DNA of 64,000 nucleotides, taken from contig JBNKDG010000005.1 in the NCBI GenBank assembly GCA_050288165.1, positions 124,001 to 188,000 on the forward strand. Direction: 5' to 3'. The notes beneath the pieces were generated by a model. That model was given only the letters and a program-made list of their open reading frames with translations. It was not told where the DNA came from and did not search any database. Position numbers and translations under genes: made by a program. This document shows positions 8,125 to 16,697 of this stretch, piece after piece; position 1 is the stretch's first letter; each line of letters opens with the position of its first letter. Source of the stretch: JAPHTQ01 sp050288165 (GTDB taxonomy: Bacteria; Pseudomonadota; Gammaproteobacteria; Thiohalomonadales; Thiohalomonadaceae).

Positions 8125-9324
8125 CTAGCCGTAAGAACCGTCGACGCGCGGTTTGATTAACAGTGGTGCATAGAGCAGACAAAAGCCGCCCAACGAGATA
8201 ATCCAGAGAAGTTGCGAACTAGCAATCCACAACAGATAGTGGTTCATGTCGAACAGGGCGCCGAATACCCTGATGACTGCCGCAATGAACAGCAGCGCAA
8301 ACAGTGGCCCGAGGTAACGTGGCGGTTCAAACACATTGCGTCCGGTATGACCGTAGGCAACCCGTGCCATCATCCCCAACGTCAGCATACCGATGCCACC
8401 GACACTCAGCGCATGCAGTGCCGGTTTGCCATCGATAAGGCCAAACAGCGCCAACGCGGTAAGCAGGAAACCGAGCGTCAGCCAGAAATAGGCCAGGTAC
8501 AACACCCACACTAACGGTTTTTTCCATATCCCCGGCGTATACCAGTCGTAGAGGCGGATGCCCTGTAGCAGAGCCAGCGCCAATGCCAGTACGGCGGCAA
8601 TAGTTGTATAGGGGGTAAAGGCCGCCACTGCCCAGAAAACCAGCATGGCAATCAGGTTGCTGCGATCGACCCAGTTGCGATTGCGCAGACTGACCATGTA
8701 TCCGACGCCACGCTCGATGAAGAAGGGAATCACCCGACGCCCCATTAACAGGATCAGCGAGATGATCAGATAAATACCGCTATAGAGACTCCAGCGAATA
8801 CCGTTCTCCATGCCATATAGCAACTCGGCATAGAACAGTGCATTACTCACGGCGAGCAATACTACCTTGGAGAGAAGGCCGACCTGCGACCACTGGCGCA
8901 CTTTGACCACAGGCTGTATCAGCGCTGCGCATAACCAAAGATTGAAGGCTAGGTCGCAAACTGCTGCCAGCCACAGGTAATTCTCTCCGGGCACAAGCAA
9001 CAAAACTCTCGCCAGCAACCAGAACAGTGCCAACACGATCAGGCCGGTTCCATGCAGCGTCTGTATCGATGTCCAGTTGCGCACCGCGGTCAGCAGAAAA
9101 CCGCCAACCACCGCCATGCTGTAACCGTAGATCATTTCGTGGCCGTGCCAGTTGATCGCGCCAATATGATTGATTGCGGAGAACTGAAGATTGAACTGCA
9201 TTATCACTAACCACAGCGTCATCGCTAGCGCGCCATACAAACTGCCGAGCAGAAAGAAGGGACGAAAACCGAGATGGCTGATAGCAATGCGATACTGCTT
9301 TTTTTCCTGCGGATTAATAATCAT
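8125..9324 (-). CDS. nnrS: NnrS family membrane protein
   Basis: A 399-residue, twelve-helix inner-membrane protein of the NnrS family, haem- and copper-containing proteins associated with nitric oxide stress and denitrification. Family features: HLGFRPFFLLGSLYGAL near the N-terminus, NWHGHEMIYGY (conserved histidines), GRRVIPFFIERG in the middle and HALSVGGIGMLTLGMMARVAYGHTGR late. Its ATG overlaps the murI stop by four bases. No nitrite or nitric oxide reductase gene lies in the window, so the role is more likely NO protection than full denitrification. Confidence 0.93.
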   Translation of the reverse strand: MIINPQEKKQYRIAISHLGFRPFFLLGSLYGALAMTLWLVIMQFNLQFSAINHIGAINWHGHEMIYGYSMAVVGGFLLTAVRNWTSIQTLHGTGLIVLALFWLLARVLLLVPGENYLWLAAVCDLAFNLWLCAALIQPVVKVRQWSQVGLLSKVVLLAVSNALFYAELLYGMENGIRWSLYSGIYLIISLILLMGRRVIPFFIERGVGYMVSLRNRNWVDRSNLIAMLVFWAVAAFTPYTTIAAVLALALALLQGIRLYDWYTPGIWKKPLVWVLYLAYFWLTLGFLLTALALFGLIDGKPALHALSVGGIGMLTLGMMARVAYGHTGRNVFEPPRYLGPLFALLFIAAVIRVFGALFDMNHYLLWIASSQLLWIISLGGFCLLYAPLLIKPRVDGSYG

Positions 9325-10133
9325 GCCGTAGCGCTTTCTTTCAGCAGCTCAACCACAACAGCCTGTTCCAGTAGCGCGGAAAACAGCGCCGATTGCGCCT
9401 CGCTTGCCGCGGTGGAAAAAAAGCGTAGCTGACCGTTGCCACTGGCCGGATTGAGCAGGTTGCTCTCCTGCAACAACGACTTAAGTCGACGGGCGATCGC
9501 CTCACCGGTATCAATCACGCTGACCTTGGGTCCGGCCAGCCGCTCGATCGTTGGCCGCAGGAACGGATAGTGGGTACAGCCCAGTACCAGAGTATCGGCA
9601 CCCTTCTCCAGAATTGGTGCCAGATATTGTTGCAGCAGGTGCGCGGTATCTGGCGTCTCCAGCGCATGGCGTTCAACCTGTTCCACCAGTCCAGGACAGG
9701 GCTGAATAATCACCTCTCGCTCCCCGGCATAGCGCTGCACCAGCTCCTTCATCCTATTGCTACCAACCATTGCCGCCGTAGCGAGAATACCCACGACACC
9801 ACTACGGCTACCCAGCACCGCCGGTTTGATCGCCGGTTCCATACCGACCACCGGTATAGTGTATCGCTCGCGCAGAGACTCCACCGCCGCCGCGGTGGCG
9901 GTATTACAGGCGACCACCAGCGCCTTGGCACCCTGCTCCACCAGCATGGCGGCGACGGCATTGACCCGTTCTCGGATAAAGGCCGGGGTCTTGTCACCAT
10001 AGGGCAGGTGGGCGCTGTCGGCGGCATAGAGCAGTGACTCGGCTGGCAACAGGGTATGGATATGCCGCAACACCGACAGGCCGCCGGCGCCGGAATCGAG
10101 AATACCGATAGGTGAGGTTGTCGAGACGGGCAT
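9321..10133 (-). CDS. murI: Glutamate racemase
   Basis: Makes D-glutamate from L-glutamate for peptidoglycan, in the cytoplasm. The two catalytic cysteines sit in canonical motifs: VVACNTATAAAVESLRERY and VLGCTHYPFLRPTIE. The N-terminal GILDSGAGGLSVLRHIHTLL is the family signature and the acid-base loop ADSAHLPYGDK follows. I chose the ATG at 10133 (MPVSTTSPIGILDSG), since homologues begin close to GIxDSG; a GTG at 10175 would add 14 residues. Its stop codon overlaps the start of nnrS. Confidence 0.95.
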   Translation of the reverse strand: MPVSTTSPIGILDSGAGGLSVLRHIHTLLPAESLLYAADSAHLPYGDKTPAFIRERVNAVAAMLVEQGAKALVVACNTATAAAVESLRERYTIPVVGMEPAIKPAVLGSRSGVVGILATAAMVGSNRMKELVQRYAGEREVIIQPCPGLVEQVERHALETPDTAHLLQQYLAPILEKGADTLVLGCTHYPFLRPTIERLAGPKVSVIDTGEAIARRLKSLLQESNLLNPASGNGQLRFFSTAASEAQSALFSALLEQAVVVELLKESATA

Positions 10134-10265
10134 GGGCAGATAATACCAGTCTCTCAGCAATGGCGCTGCTGTCACAGTGCGGAAACCGATACGTCATACC
10201 CATGACACTCAGCTCCCATAGCATCGCTCAGGCTCATCAACAACTGACGATACGGAGACAGCGTC

Positions 10266-10475
10266 ATGTGGGAATTTGAAGTAGTGAATCTGAGCAAAGC
10301 GCGTCCGCCGGTAGGCGATCAGCGTGGCAACTGGTACCGCTATACCATCGCCAACCGGGTCACCGAAATCACTGGCACCCGCCGTGGCTCGAAGCAAGAG
10401 GTGCTCCATTTTCTCAACAGTTCTGTACAGCGACTAAACAGTCGCCATAAAGCCCCCTCTTTCAGCAATAGTTAA
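10266..10475 (+). CDS. Small hypothetical protein
   Basis: A 69-residue protein beginning MWEFEVVNLSKARPPVGDQR, with a basic serine-rich tail. No family recognised, no signal peptide, no membrane segment. It has GGAGAC upstream of its ATG and is followed by a 10-pair stem-loop, which supports a real gene. It is divergent from murI. Confidence 0.55.
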   Translation: MWEFEVVNLSKARPPVGDQRGNWYRYTIANRVTEITGTRRGSKQEVLHFLNSSVQRLNSRHKAPSFSNS

Positions 10476-10500
10476 CCGTTCAACCATTCGGTTTTTCGTT

Positions 10501-10525
10501 ACCTGAGGCCAATCTGGCCTCAGGT
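10501..10525 (+). terminator. GC-rich stem-loop after the small gene
   Basis: A perfect 10-pair stem (10501-10510 with 10516-10525) and a 5-base loop. No T-run follows on either strand, so it may be an RNA-stabilising 3' hairpin rather than an efficient intrinsic terminator. Confidence 0.45.
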
Positions 10526-10627
10526 GTGCTGAAAATGCCTCACGCACTGCCTTAGCTCCAAACGCGTACTCTCACCCATCTGCTATGCTTGAAGCCTGCA
10601 AACCACCCTTGTCCAGACGCCAACGTC

Positions 10628-10717
10628 ATGAAACTGCTAAAGATCGTACTCGCCTGCCTGATCTGTATTGGCATCGCCGTTGCACTGGCACTATTGATAC
10701 AAAGGGTAAGCGGGTAA
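10628..10717 (+). CDS. Possible 29-residue membrane peptide
   Basis: An ATG opens a short frame encoding a basic start (MKLLK) and one strongly hydrophobic helix (IVLACLICIGIAVALALLIQ) before a stop. It resembles single-span small proteins, but no convincing ribosome binding site precedes it. It is 40 bases upstream of the DUF2892 gene, with which it could be cotranscribed. Confidence 0.3.
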   Translation: MKLLKIVLACLICIGIAVALALLIQRVSG

Positions 10718-10757
10718 CGGAACCTACACCAGCAGAAGTCAAACAGGAGGAGTCATC

Positions 10758-10967
10758 ATGAAACCAAACATGGGTACAGTGGACAGAGTCATTCGTCTCA
10801 TCGTGGTTGTCGTCATCGCCGCACTTTACTTCACCAATCAAATCAGCGGGCTCGCACTCATTATACTGGGCATCATCGCCGTCGCCTTCCTGGTGACCAG
10901 CCTTATCGGCTGGTGCCCTATTTATGCACCCTTTGGCATCTCCACCAAGCCCAAAGACGGCCAGTAG
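10758..10967 (+). CDS. DUF2892 (YgaP-like) inner-membrane protein
   Basis: A 69-residue two-helix membrane protein of the DUF2892 family. It begins MKPNMGTVDRVIRLIVVVVI, with the conserved N-x-G-x-x-D-R start. The GWCPIYAPFGIST signature near the C-terminus matches the membrane domain of YgaP-like proteins. Function unknown; relatives are often linked to rhodanese domains. AGGAGG is well spaced before the ATG, and a strong terminator follows. Confidence 0.88.
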   Translation: MKPNMGTVDRVIRLIVVVVIAALYFTNQISGLALIILGIIAVAFLVTSLIGWCPIYAPFGISTKPKDGQ

Positions 10968-10989
10968 CGTTTGCGAGTTACTCCAACAT

Positions 10990-11011
10990 GCCCGGTTCGC
11001 CGGGCTTTTTT
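10990..11011 (+). terminator. Intrinsic terminator of the DUF2892 gene
   Basis: Six G-C pairs (10990-10995 with 11000-11005), a TTCG tetraloop and six T residues. Confidence 0.9.
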
Positions 11012-11066
11012 ATTACGCTTTTCCCTGGTTGTGATATAAATGCCGTAACTAATCCGGACCGCCACC

Positions 11067-11528
11067 ATGTTATTCAATCGCGACGAAACAAAACGACTCA
11101 CCCTCTCCCGCATCGACCCTACTCATCCTCTCTCCTCCTACTCCAAGCATTCGTTTGAGCTGGATGGCAGCGAATGGCCATCGGTAGAACATTACTATCA
11201 GGCAATGAAATTCGGGGATCCGGAGTATAGGGAGCAGATCCGCACTGCGGCACACCCGGCCGATGCCGCCAAACTGGGAAAGAGCAAAAAACATGACCGG
11301 CGTAAGGACTGGGACAAGGTCAAGGTGACCTACATGACCCGCGGCACCTATATCAAATGCCGAACCCATCCCGAGGTGGCACAATTACTATTGAAAACCG
11401 GCGATATCGAAATCACCGAAGTCAGCCAGTATGACTATTTCTGGGGCAGTGGGCGTGACATGCGCGGCGACAACGCCTTCGGCAAGATGCTGATGGGGAT
11501 TCGGGAAAAATTGCGGGAAGAGCCGTAG
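11067..11528 (+). CDS. NADAR/YbiA-like N-glycosidase
   Basis: A 153-residue NADAR-family protein. YbiA members hydrolyse the N-glycosidic bond of riboflavin-pathway intermediates, and the wider family acts on ADP-ribose-linked compounds. Visible signatures: SSYSKHSFELDG, then WPSVEHYYQAMKFGD, later DYFWGSGRDMRGDNAFGKMLMGIRE. The FWGxGxDxxGxNxxGKxLM block is the family's conserved pocket. It stands alone and converges on the lipoprotein gene at 11610. Confidence 0.9.
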   Translation: MLFNRDETKRLTLSRIDPTHPLSSYSKHSFELDGSEWPSVEHYYQAMKFGDPEYREQIRTAAHPADAAKLGKSKKHDRRKDWDKVKVTYMTRGTYIKCRTHPEVAQLLLKTGDIEITEVSQYDYFWGSGRDMRGDNAFGKMLMGIREKLREEP

Positions 11529-11565
11529 TCGTTTAATTCTTCTGAGCAACGCCTTTATATGAAAA

Positions 11566-11585
11566 TGCCAGAAATTACTCTGGCA
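11566..11585 (-). terminator. Intrinsic terminator
   Basis: A 7-pair stem (11566-11572 with 11579-11585). Read on the minus strand it is followed by TTTTCATAT. It lies 25 bases beyond the stop of the minus-strand lipoprotein gene. Confidence 0.6.
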
Positions 11586-11609
11586 CCATCATCCTGATTC
11601 TTCGGCAAT

Positions 11610-12332
11610 CTAAAAACGTAACTCTATACCCGCGGTGGGGCCACTAAACTTAACATGTATTGATGAGGCATGCTTACTGTCGTAATTCTCTGGCAACGTA
11701 TAACTCTGCTCCCTGACACCAAGAAATAACTTCATGCTATCAAAAGGTCGATAATATAGTTGCGCTTTTTGCTCCATGGTAAATCCTCCAAAGTCTGGAA
11801 GGAACAGCCACCCGAATCCACTTATGGCCGCTTCATAGCCAAATTTTGAATTAAAGTTACCGCCAATACTTACCGAAGCGTGAGGTCCAATGGCGGCCTC
11901 CTCCATGCGACCTTCGAGCGCTCCAGAGCGACTGGTAAGATTCATTTGCCAAGCAGATAGACCTACACCCCAGCGCCACTCAAACAGCCTTTTCATACGA
12001 TTCAGGCGATTGTATCTTACATGGAGTATTTTTAGTGCCGCCTGATTCTCCAACTCAAGTGGACCGGTAAACGTCTTGCCACCAATGTAGAATTCATCCC
12101 AATCCGCCAGTGATTGCTGAAAATCCCCTTCAACCTGGCTGTATCCAAGAGAATAAAACTGCTCTTTTCTTGCTCTGCTTGCTTTCTCTTTATCACCATC
12201 ATCGGCAATCACTATCTCCAATGCGGGGATGGCTGCGTTGCGCACTACACCGTCCACACCAGCGGAACAACCTGCAACACATGGAGTTATCAGTAGAGCA
12301 CCTAGCAATCCCTTTGTAGAACGAATACACAT
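11610..12332 (-). CDS. Outer-membrane lipoprotein, unknown family
   Basis: A 240-residue secreted protein. From the ATG at 12332 it reads MCIRSTKGLLGALLITP and has a lipobox ending VAGC. The mature part alternates polar and hydrophobic residues and ends in an aromatic residue after GIELRF, as beta-barrel proteins do. It resembles the gene at 13760-14479: both carry IP/MPxLEI near the N-terminus, a GDFxQS phrase, FxGP before a hydrophobic strand and a C-terminal glycine/aromatic barrel end. The two look like diverged paralogues. No function recognised. Confidence 0.6.
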   Translation of the reverse strand: MCIRSTKGLLGALLITPCVAGCSAGVDGVVRNAAIPALEIVIADDGDKEKASRARKEQFYSLGYSQVEGDFQQSLADWDEFYIGGKTFTGPLELENQAALKILHVRYNRLNRMKRLFEWRWGVGLSAWQMNLTSRSGALEGRMEEAAIGPHASVSIGGNFNSKFGYEAAISGFGWLFLPDFGGFTMEQKAQLYYRPFDSMKLFLGVREQSYTLPENYDSKHASSIHVKFSGPTAGIELRF

Positions 12333-12579
12333 AAATATCCTTATTGATTTTTTCTGGTGCAACAGAACAAGAGCGTTGGCTATATGCACTTAGTACCTTT
12401 CAAAGGCTTTTGATCATAACATTTTTCCCAATCCGTTCCAGCCTCATTCCCACGCCGCACTGTTACCGGGGAAAACGGGCGAAACATGCCCTGCATCAAT
12501 ACCTTCGACAAAATGCTGACGAATATCCGCGATACATTGAGAGAGAGGCGGGTACAGGGACCACAACCCTGGTTTCACG

Positions 12580-13119
12580 TCAAGGTGTCTTTATCGGTTT
12601 ACCATCAAGGCTAACACTGTTCTTATCGCGCCAGTACTGCTCTATCCCTTCCGTTCCCTTCTTCTCCGCCCACTCTTTCAATTTTTCGCGCTCGCCCTGG
12701 TAATCAAAGAAGGGTACCGCGAAACCACAGGAGGTCTGTACCAGATCCACCTGCATGTCGAAAATCTGTCTTGCACCGACAAGCGGTGAAAACTGCTCAT
12801 AGAGCACTGACCACTCATCGTCACCGGGCTGTATCTCTCTTGCCGTGCCATACAGACGCAGGATGAGCGGGTCACTGTCAAAGGAACAGAACATCAAGGT
12901 CATACGCGGCGACTCGCTGATATGTGCCGCCGTTTCATTACCACTGCCTGTAATGTTCAGCCAGATAACACGGTTAGTATCCATTACCCGCAGCGAATCC
13001 ATCCCCTTCGGCGACACGTTTACCCGGCCATCCACTGCAGCCGTTGCGACAAAGTAGATCTTCTGCGCTTCAATGAATGTCTTCAGTTTTGCAGAAATTT
13101 CTGTATGTAGCTGTCCCAC
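12580..13119 (-). CDS. Pyridoxamine 5'-phosphate oxidase-like flavoprotein
   Basis: A 179-residue split-barrel flavin-binding protein of the PNPOx-like group. Signatures: FIEAQKIYFVATAAVDGRVN, VSPKGMDSLRVMD, then WLNITGSGNETAAHI and the strand MTLMFCSFDSDPLILRLYG. Relatives bind FMN or F420 and act as general oxidoreductases; the substrate is unknown. Its start overlaps the stop of the DUF2238 gene by one base, so it is translationally coupled to it. Confidence 0.85.
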   Translation of the reverse strand: MGQLHTEISAKLKTFIEAQKIYFVATAAVDGRVNVSPKGMDSLRVMDTNRVIWLNITGSGNETAAHISESPRMTLMFCSFDSDPLILRLYGTAREIQPGDDEWSVLYEQFSPLVGARQIFDMQVDLVQTSCGFAVPFFDYQGEREKLKEWAEKKGTEGIEQYWRDKNSVSLDGKPIKTP

Positions 13120-13763
13120 TATCTTTTCCCCATCTTGTGCAACTGCCTGTCATGGAAGCGAGACAGAACAAGCAATGACGTTATCGCGCCTATCAGCGCA
13201 AAGAACATATCCGATTGCGTATCCCATGGGTCACCCTGTGTGCCGAGAAATTCATCCGCCCCCTGCCCCATAATCACCGCAGCTGCCCACTCGATCAATT
13301 CATAGGTGGCGCTTATCGCCAACACAATAGATATCACAACAAAGGCCAACATCTTACGTCCGCGCACATAGACGCCGCGCAAAAGAATCTCACGTGCCGC
13401 CAGCGCCGGGACAAAACCCTGCATGAAGTGTCCAATTTTGTCATAGGGATTACGGCTCAAATGAAACCACTCCGCGATCTCAAAGCCGAGAGGTACCCGC
13501 GCATAGGTATATGCCCCTCCCACCATAAGTACTAGCGCATGCAGAAAAATGAGTACATATAGGAGCGTGGTGAGCGGGTAGCTTTTGTGGGTTAACCACA
13601 TCAACGGAAGCACAATTACAACCGGGAAAACTTCCAAAAGCCACGTAACCCTGTCATATGGGTTAAACCCCGAGACCAATAACAGGAGCAATGTCAGAAC
13701 TGAGCCGAACAATAGTGTATTTGATTGCTGCTTTAAAGATTGCATAGTCAACTTACTCTTCAA
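13119..13763 (-). CDS. DUF2238 (YjdF-like) membrane protein
   Basis: A 214-residue protein with about six hydrophobic helices, matching the YjdF/DUF2238 family of unknown function. Characteristic loops are YTYARVPLGFEIAEWF, RNPYDKIGHFMQGFVPALAA and GTQGDPWDTQSDMFFALIG. Acidic and histidine residues in these loops suggest a metal or polar site facing one side of the membrane. It overlaps the upstream outer-membrane gene by four bases and the downstream flavoprotein by one. A start at 13745 (MQSLKQQ) is an alternative. Confidence 0.88.
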   Translation of the reverse strand: MKSKLTMQSLKQQSNTLLFGSVLTLLLLLVSGFNPYDRVTWLLEVFPVVIVLPLMWLTHKSYPLTTLLYVLIFLHALVLMVGGAYTYARVPLGFEIAEWFHLSRNPYDKIGHFMQGFVPALAAREILLRGVYVRGRKMLAFVVISIVLAISATYELIEWAAAVIMGQGADEFLGTQGDPWDTQSDMFFALIGAITSLLVLSRFHDRQLHKMGKR

Positions 13764-14479
13764 AAGAGAATCGACAATCCACCATACATTCCAGAATAAT
13801 CAAGATGTAGTGCCGCTGGATCGTTAATTACGTCTGGATCTTCATATCCATATTTTATGCTGCGATAACCCAATGAATACTGAATGTTTTTGTTCTGAAT
13901 TATTGATAGTTTAATATGCAAGTCGGTCAATGAATTTATGTAATCTTTGCCAAAGAATGAAAACATCGTTTCAAAGATCGGCATATGCACACTTCCTTCC
14001 CCTTCAACAGCTATCCAACTATTAAACTTGTATCTACCACCTAATGAAAGAAATATTGGACCCACAAAATCCTGATTATATCGCACAGTCTGTACACCAT
14101 CAGTCGATACAAGTGACTGACTCACCTTGCCTGCGTGAGCGCCAAATAACCAGTTGAAGCGCTCACTCGTATACATGCTGTAATTAAAGCCGATATACGT
14201 TGTTTGCAGATCAACATCTGTTGAAATGGAAGCAGGGCCATTGAAAGCATCACCGGTTTTCTCAATCTCTATTGTTTCACCGGCACGAATACTTTGTAAG
14301 AAATCCCCGCTCCCCTTACTGCCTCTAATGAAAACGGTACCGTGTCCTTTTGATGCCTGAAATACCTGCCAATCGATCTCCAGCTCTGGCATGAATATGT
14401 TGTCAACGTTCCCATTAATGCCAGCCGCGTATGCACTACTACCCCAGCAGAGGAACACGAGACAGATGATTTTTTTCAC
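13760..14479 (-). CDS. Outer-membrane beta-barrel-like protein, unknown family
   Basis: A 239-residue exported protein. I chose the GTG at 14479 because AAGGA lies upstream and it gives a clean signal peptide (VKKIICLVFLCWGSSAYA). The mature part begins AGINGNVDNIFMPELEID and then alternates beta-strand pattern segments such as TTYIGFNYSMY and PIFLSLGGRYKF, ending GGLSILF. It is probably an outer-membrane barrel and is a paralogue of the lipoprotein at 11610-12332. It heads a three-gene operon with DUF2238 and the flavoprotein. Base composition looks AT-richer than neighbours. Confidence 0.6.
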   Translation of the reverse strand: MKKIICLVFLCWGSSAYAAGINGNVDNIFMPELEIDWQVFQASKGHGTVFIRGSKGSGDFLQSIRAGETIEIEKTGDAFNGPASISTDVDLQTTYIGFNYSMYTSERFNWLFGAHAGKVSQSLVSTDGVQTVRYNQDFVGPIFLSLGGRYKFNSWIAVEGEGSVHMPIFETMFSFFGKDYINSLTDLHIKLSIIQNKNIQYSLGYRSIKYGYEDPDVINDPAALHLDYSGMYGGLSILF

Positions 14480-14534
14480 GAGTGAATCCTTCCACGAATG
14501 TTTGTTCTTATGCAACATATCACACATATAACAA

Positions 14535-14561
14535 AGGCGGCCATATTGCATATGGCCGCCT
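14535..14561 (-). terminator. Terminator of leuA
   Basis: A perfect 12-pair stem (14535-14546 with 14550-14561) and a 3-base loop, followed on the minus strand by TTTGTTAT. It lies 25 bases downstream of the leuA stop. Confidence 0.75.
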
Positions 14562-14585
14562 CACTTTACTGCTTCTTTTCGTAAT

Positions 14586-16256
14586 CTATGCCGCTGAGCT
14601 ATTTTTCGCCCCAACCTGATTCAAGGCGGCAATCACTGCCATCAGTGATGCACTGACGGTATCGTGGTCCCGTGCCGCACCACCGACCCGTTGCCCATTG
14701 ATGTTCAGTTGCACATAAGCAACAGCCTCGGCATCGGTACCGGCACCGACGGCATGCTCACTATAATCGACGACCGATACATTTTGCCCACTGTGACGTT
14801 GCCACGCCTGGACAAACGCTGACATCGCCCCCTCGCCCTCGCCGCGTATCACCTGTTCCACATTACCCTCGGTGATACGCGCCTCGATGACGTCACTTCC
14901 CCCGTTACGTTCAAGTTGATAACCGTTCAGCCGCGGCGAATCGTGCGCGGCGATGAAGTTATCGCGAAACAGTTGATAGATCGTTTCGCCGTTAATTTCG
15001 CCGCCCTGTTTTTCGCTTTCGCGCTGGACGATCTGTGCCAGCTCTACCTGCATCCAGCGCGGCAGCGTCAATCCATAATCGCGCTCCATAACGAAGGCGA
15101 CACCGCCCTTGCCAGACTGGCTGTTGACCCGCACCACCGCCTGGTAATCACGACCAAGATCTTTCGGATCGATCGGCAGGTAGGCGACCTGCCAATGCTC
15201 GTCTGGCTGCTGCTTATGCAGACATTTATGGATCGCATCCTGGTGGCTACCGGAAAACGCCGTATAAACCAGTTCACCGACCCAGGGATGACGCGGGTGT
15301 ACCGGCAACCCGGTACAGCGTGTGTAGGTATCGATGATTTCATCGGGATTGGAAAGATCCAGTTGCGGATCGATCCCCTGGCTGTAGAGATTCATCGCCA
15401 TGGTGACGATGTCCATATTGCCGGTGCGTTCGCCGTTGCCGAGCAGCGTACCCTCGATACGGTCGGCACCGGCCAGCAGTCCCAACTCCGCAGCGGCCAC
15501 CGCGGTGCCACGATCGTTGTGGGTGTGCAGGGACACGATAATAGTGTCGCGCTTTGCGACATGGTTGGAGAACCACTCGACCTGATCGGCAAAGACATTC
15601 GGCGTGGCGCTCTCGACAGTTGCGGGCAGGTTGATGATGCACGGCTTCTCGGTCGTCGGTTGCCAGACATCCACCACCGCGTCGACCACTTCAACCGCGT
15701 AATCCATCTCGGTGTTGGAGAACGACTCGGGCGAATACTGGAACACCCATTCGCTTTCCGGATACTTCACCGCCTCGCGCTTCACCAACTTGGCACCTTC
15801 AACGGCGATCTGTTTGATCGCATCGCGGTCTTTGCCGAAGACCCGCTCGCGCTGCACCGTGGAGGTGGAGTTGTAGACATGGACGATGGCGCGGCGCACA
15901 CCCTTCAACGCCTCGAAGGTGCGCACGATCAGATGCTCACGCGCCTGCACCAGCACCTGAACGGTGACGTCCTCGGGAATTTGATTCTCTTCGATCAACC
16001 AACGGGCGAAATCGAACTCATGCTGACTGGCGGAAGGAAAGCCGATCTCGATCTCCTTGAAACCCAGCTTGACCAGCAGTGCCCACATCGCCTTCTTCTG
16101 CGCCACATTCATCGGCTCAAGCAGTGCCTGGTTACCGTCACGCAGGTCGACACTAGCCCAGATCGGTGCCTTGTCGAGGGTACGGTTCGGCCACTGGCGG
16201 TTCGCCATGGGGATGGCCGGGGCGGGGCGGTATTTGCGGTGGTCAAAGGGTTTCAC
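14586..16256 (-). CDS. leuA: 2-isopropylmalate synthase
   Basis: Condenses acetyl-CoA with 2-oxoisovalerate, the first step of leucine synthesis. At 556 residues it belongs to the longer LeuA type also found in actinobacteria and fungi. The catalytic HMGL-like barrel begins with SVDLRDGNQALLEPM (metal-binding Asp, residues about 36-50). It contains the metal motif SLHTHNDRGTAVAAAELGL and the GTLLGNGERTGN loop. The C-terminal LeuA dimer domain provides leucine feedback inhibition; LNGQRVGGAARDHDTVSASL is visible there. It is a single gene with its own terminator; an AsnC/Lrp regulator gene lies divergently upstream. Confidence 0.96.
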   Translation of the reverse strand: MKPFDHRKYRPAPAIPMANRQWPNRTLDKAPIWASVDLRDGNQALLEPMNVAQKKAMWALLVKLGFKEIEIGFPSASQHEFDFARWLIEENQIPEDVTVQVLVQAREHLIVRTFEALKGVRRAIVHVYNSTSTVQRERVFGKDRDAIKQIAVEGAKLVKREAVKYPESEWVFQYSPESFSNTEMDYAVEVVDAVVDVWQPTTEKPCIINLPATVESATPNVFADQVEWFSNHVAKRDTIIVSLHTHNDRGTAVAAAELGLLAGADRIEGTLLGNGERTGNMDIVTMAMNLYSQGIDPQLDLSNPDEIIDTYTRCTGLPVHPRHPWVGELVYTAFSGSHQDAIHKCLHKQQPDEHWQVAYLPIDPKDLGRDYQAVVRVNSQSGKGGVAFVMERDYGLTLPRWMQVELAQIVQRESEKQGGEINGETIYQLFRDNFIAAHDSPRLNGYQLERNGGSDVIEARITEGNVEQVIRGEGEGAMSAFVQAWQRHSGQNVSVVDYSEHAVGAGTDAEAVAYVQLNINGQRVGGAARDHDTVSASLMAVIAALNQVGAKNSSAA

Positions 16257-16413
16257 ATTCAGCTCCTTACTTACTCTGGATAAGTGTCCGCCGCCATCCG
16301 CAGGGATGGACTAGCTGTTCGACCAACACCCTTGTGGGGCAGATGCACAGGTGGCTCTCGTGAAGCGCTCTGGCAGGTCGTACCGCCAAAACGGCGGATT
16401 AAAGGCGGCTATT

Positions 16414-16553
16414 GAAAGCAATCTTTACATTCGGTCTTTTCTGGTTCGCCCCTGCTGCGTTGCACCTCTTGGCAATGGGCCCGCCATTACCTGCGAAGTG
16501 CGCCTTGCAGTACCGAACCAGAAAAAGCCCTCGGTGTTGACAAGATTGCTTCC
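16414..16553. repeat. Nested inverted-repeat element upstream of leuA
   Basis: Two nested inverted pairs: GAAAGCAATCTT (16414-16425) against 16542-16553, and CTTTTCTGGTTCG (16436-16448) against 16514-16527. Weaker pairing continues to a GC-rich centre near 16478-16494. The whole 140 bases can fold into one long imperfect hairpin. It sits in the 440-base space between leuA and the Lrp gene. It may be a mobile palindromic repeat; I saw no leucine-rich leader peptide in the leuA leader. Confidence 0.55.
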
Positions 16554-16697
16554 ACCAGCCACCTAGAAAGATTAGTGCAGTGAAGGAGAAATTATCTTGC
16601 GAATTTGCGCCGACATTGTATAAATGAGCAATTATATTGCTTCATAAGTTCAACATTAGGTACGATCTGCCTCAATCCGCGCTATCAGGGGCTTCAT

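Noticed and set aside
14916..16283. Long open frame on the plus strand opposite leuA
   Set aside because: It is the antisense shadow of a well-conserved LeuA frame; its translation is His/Gln-rich with no family signs.
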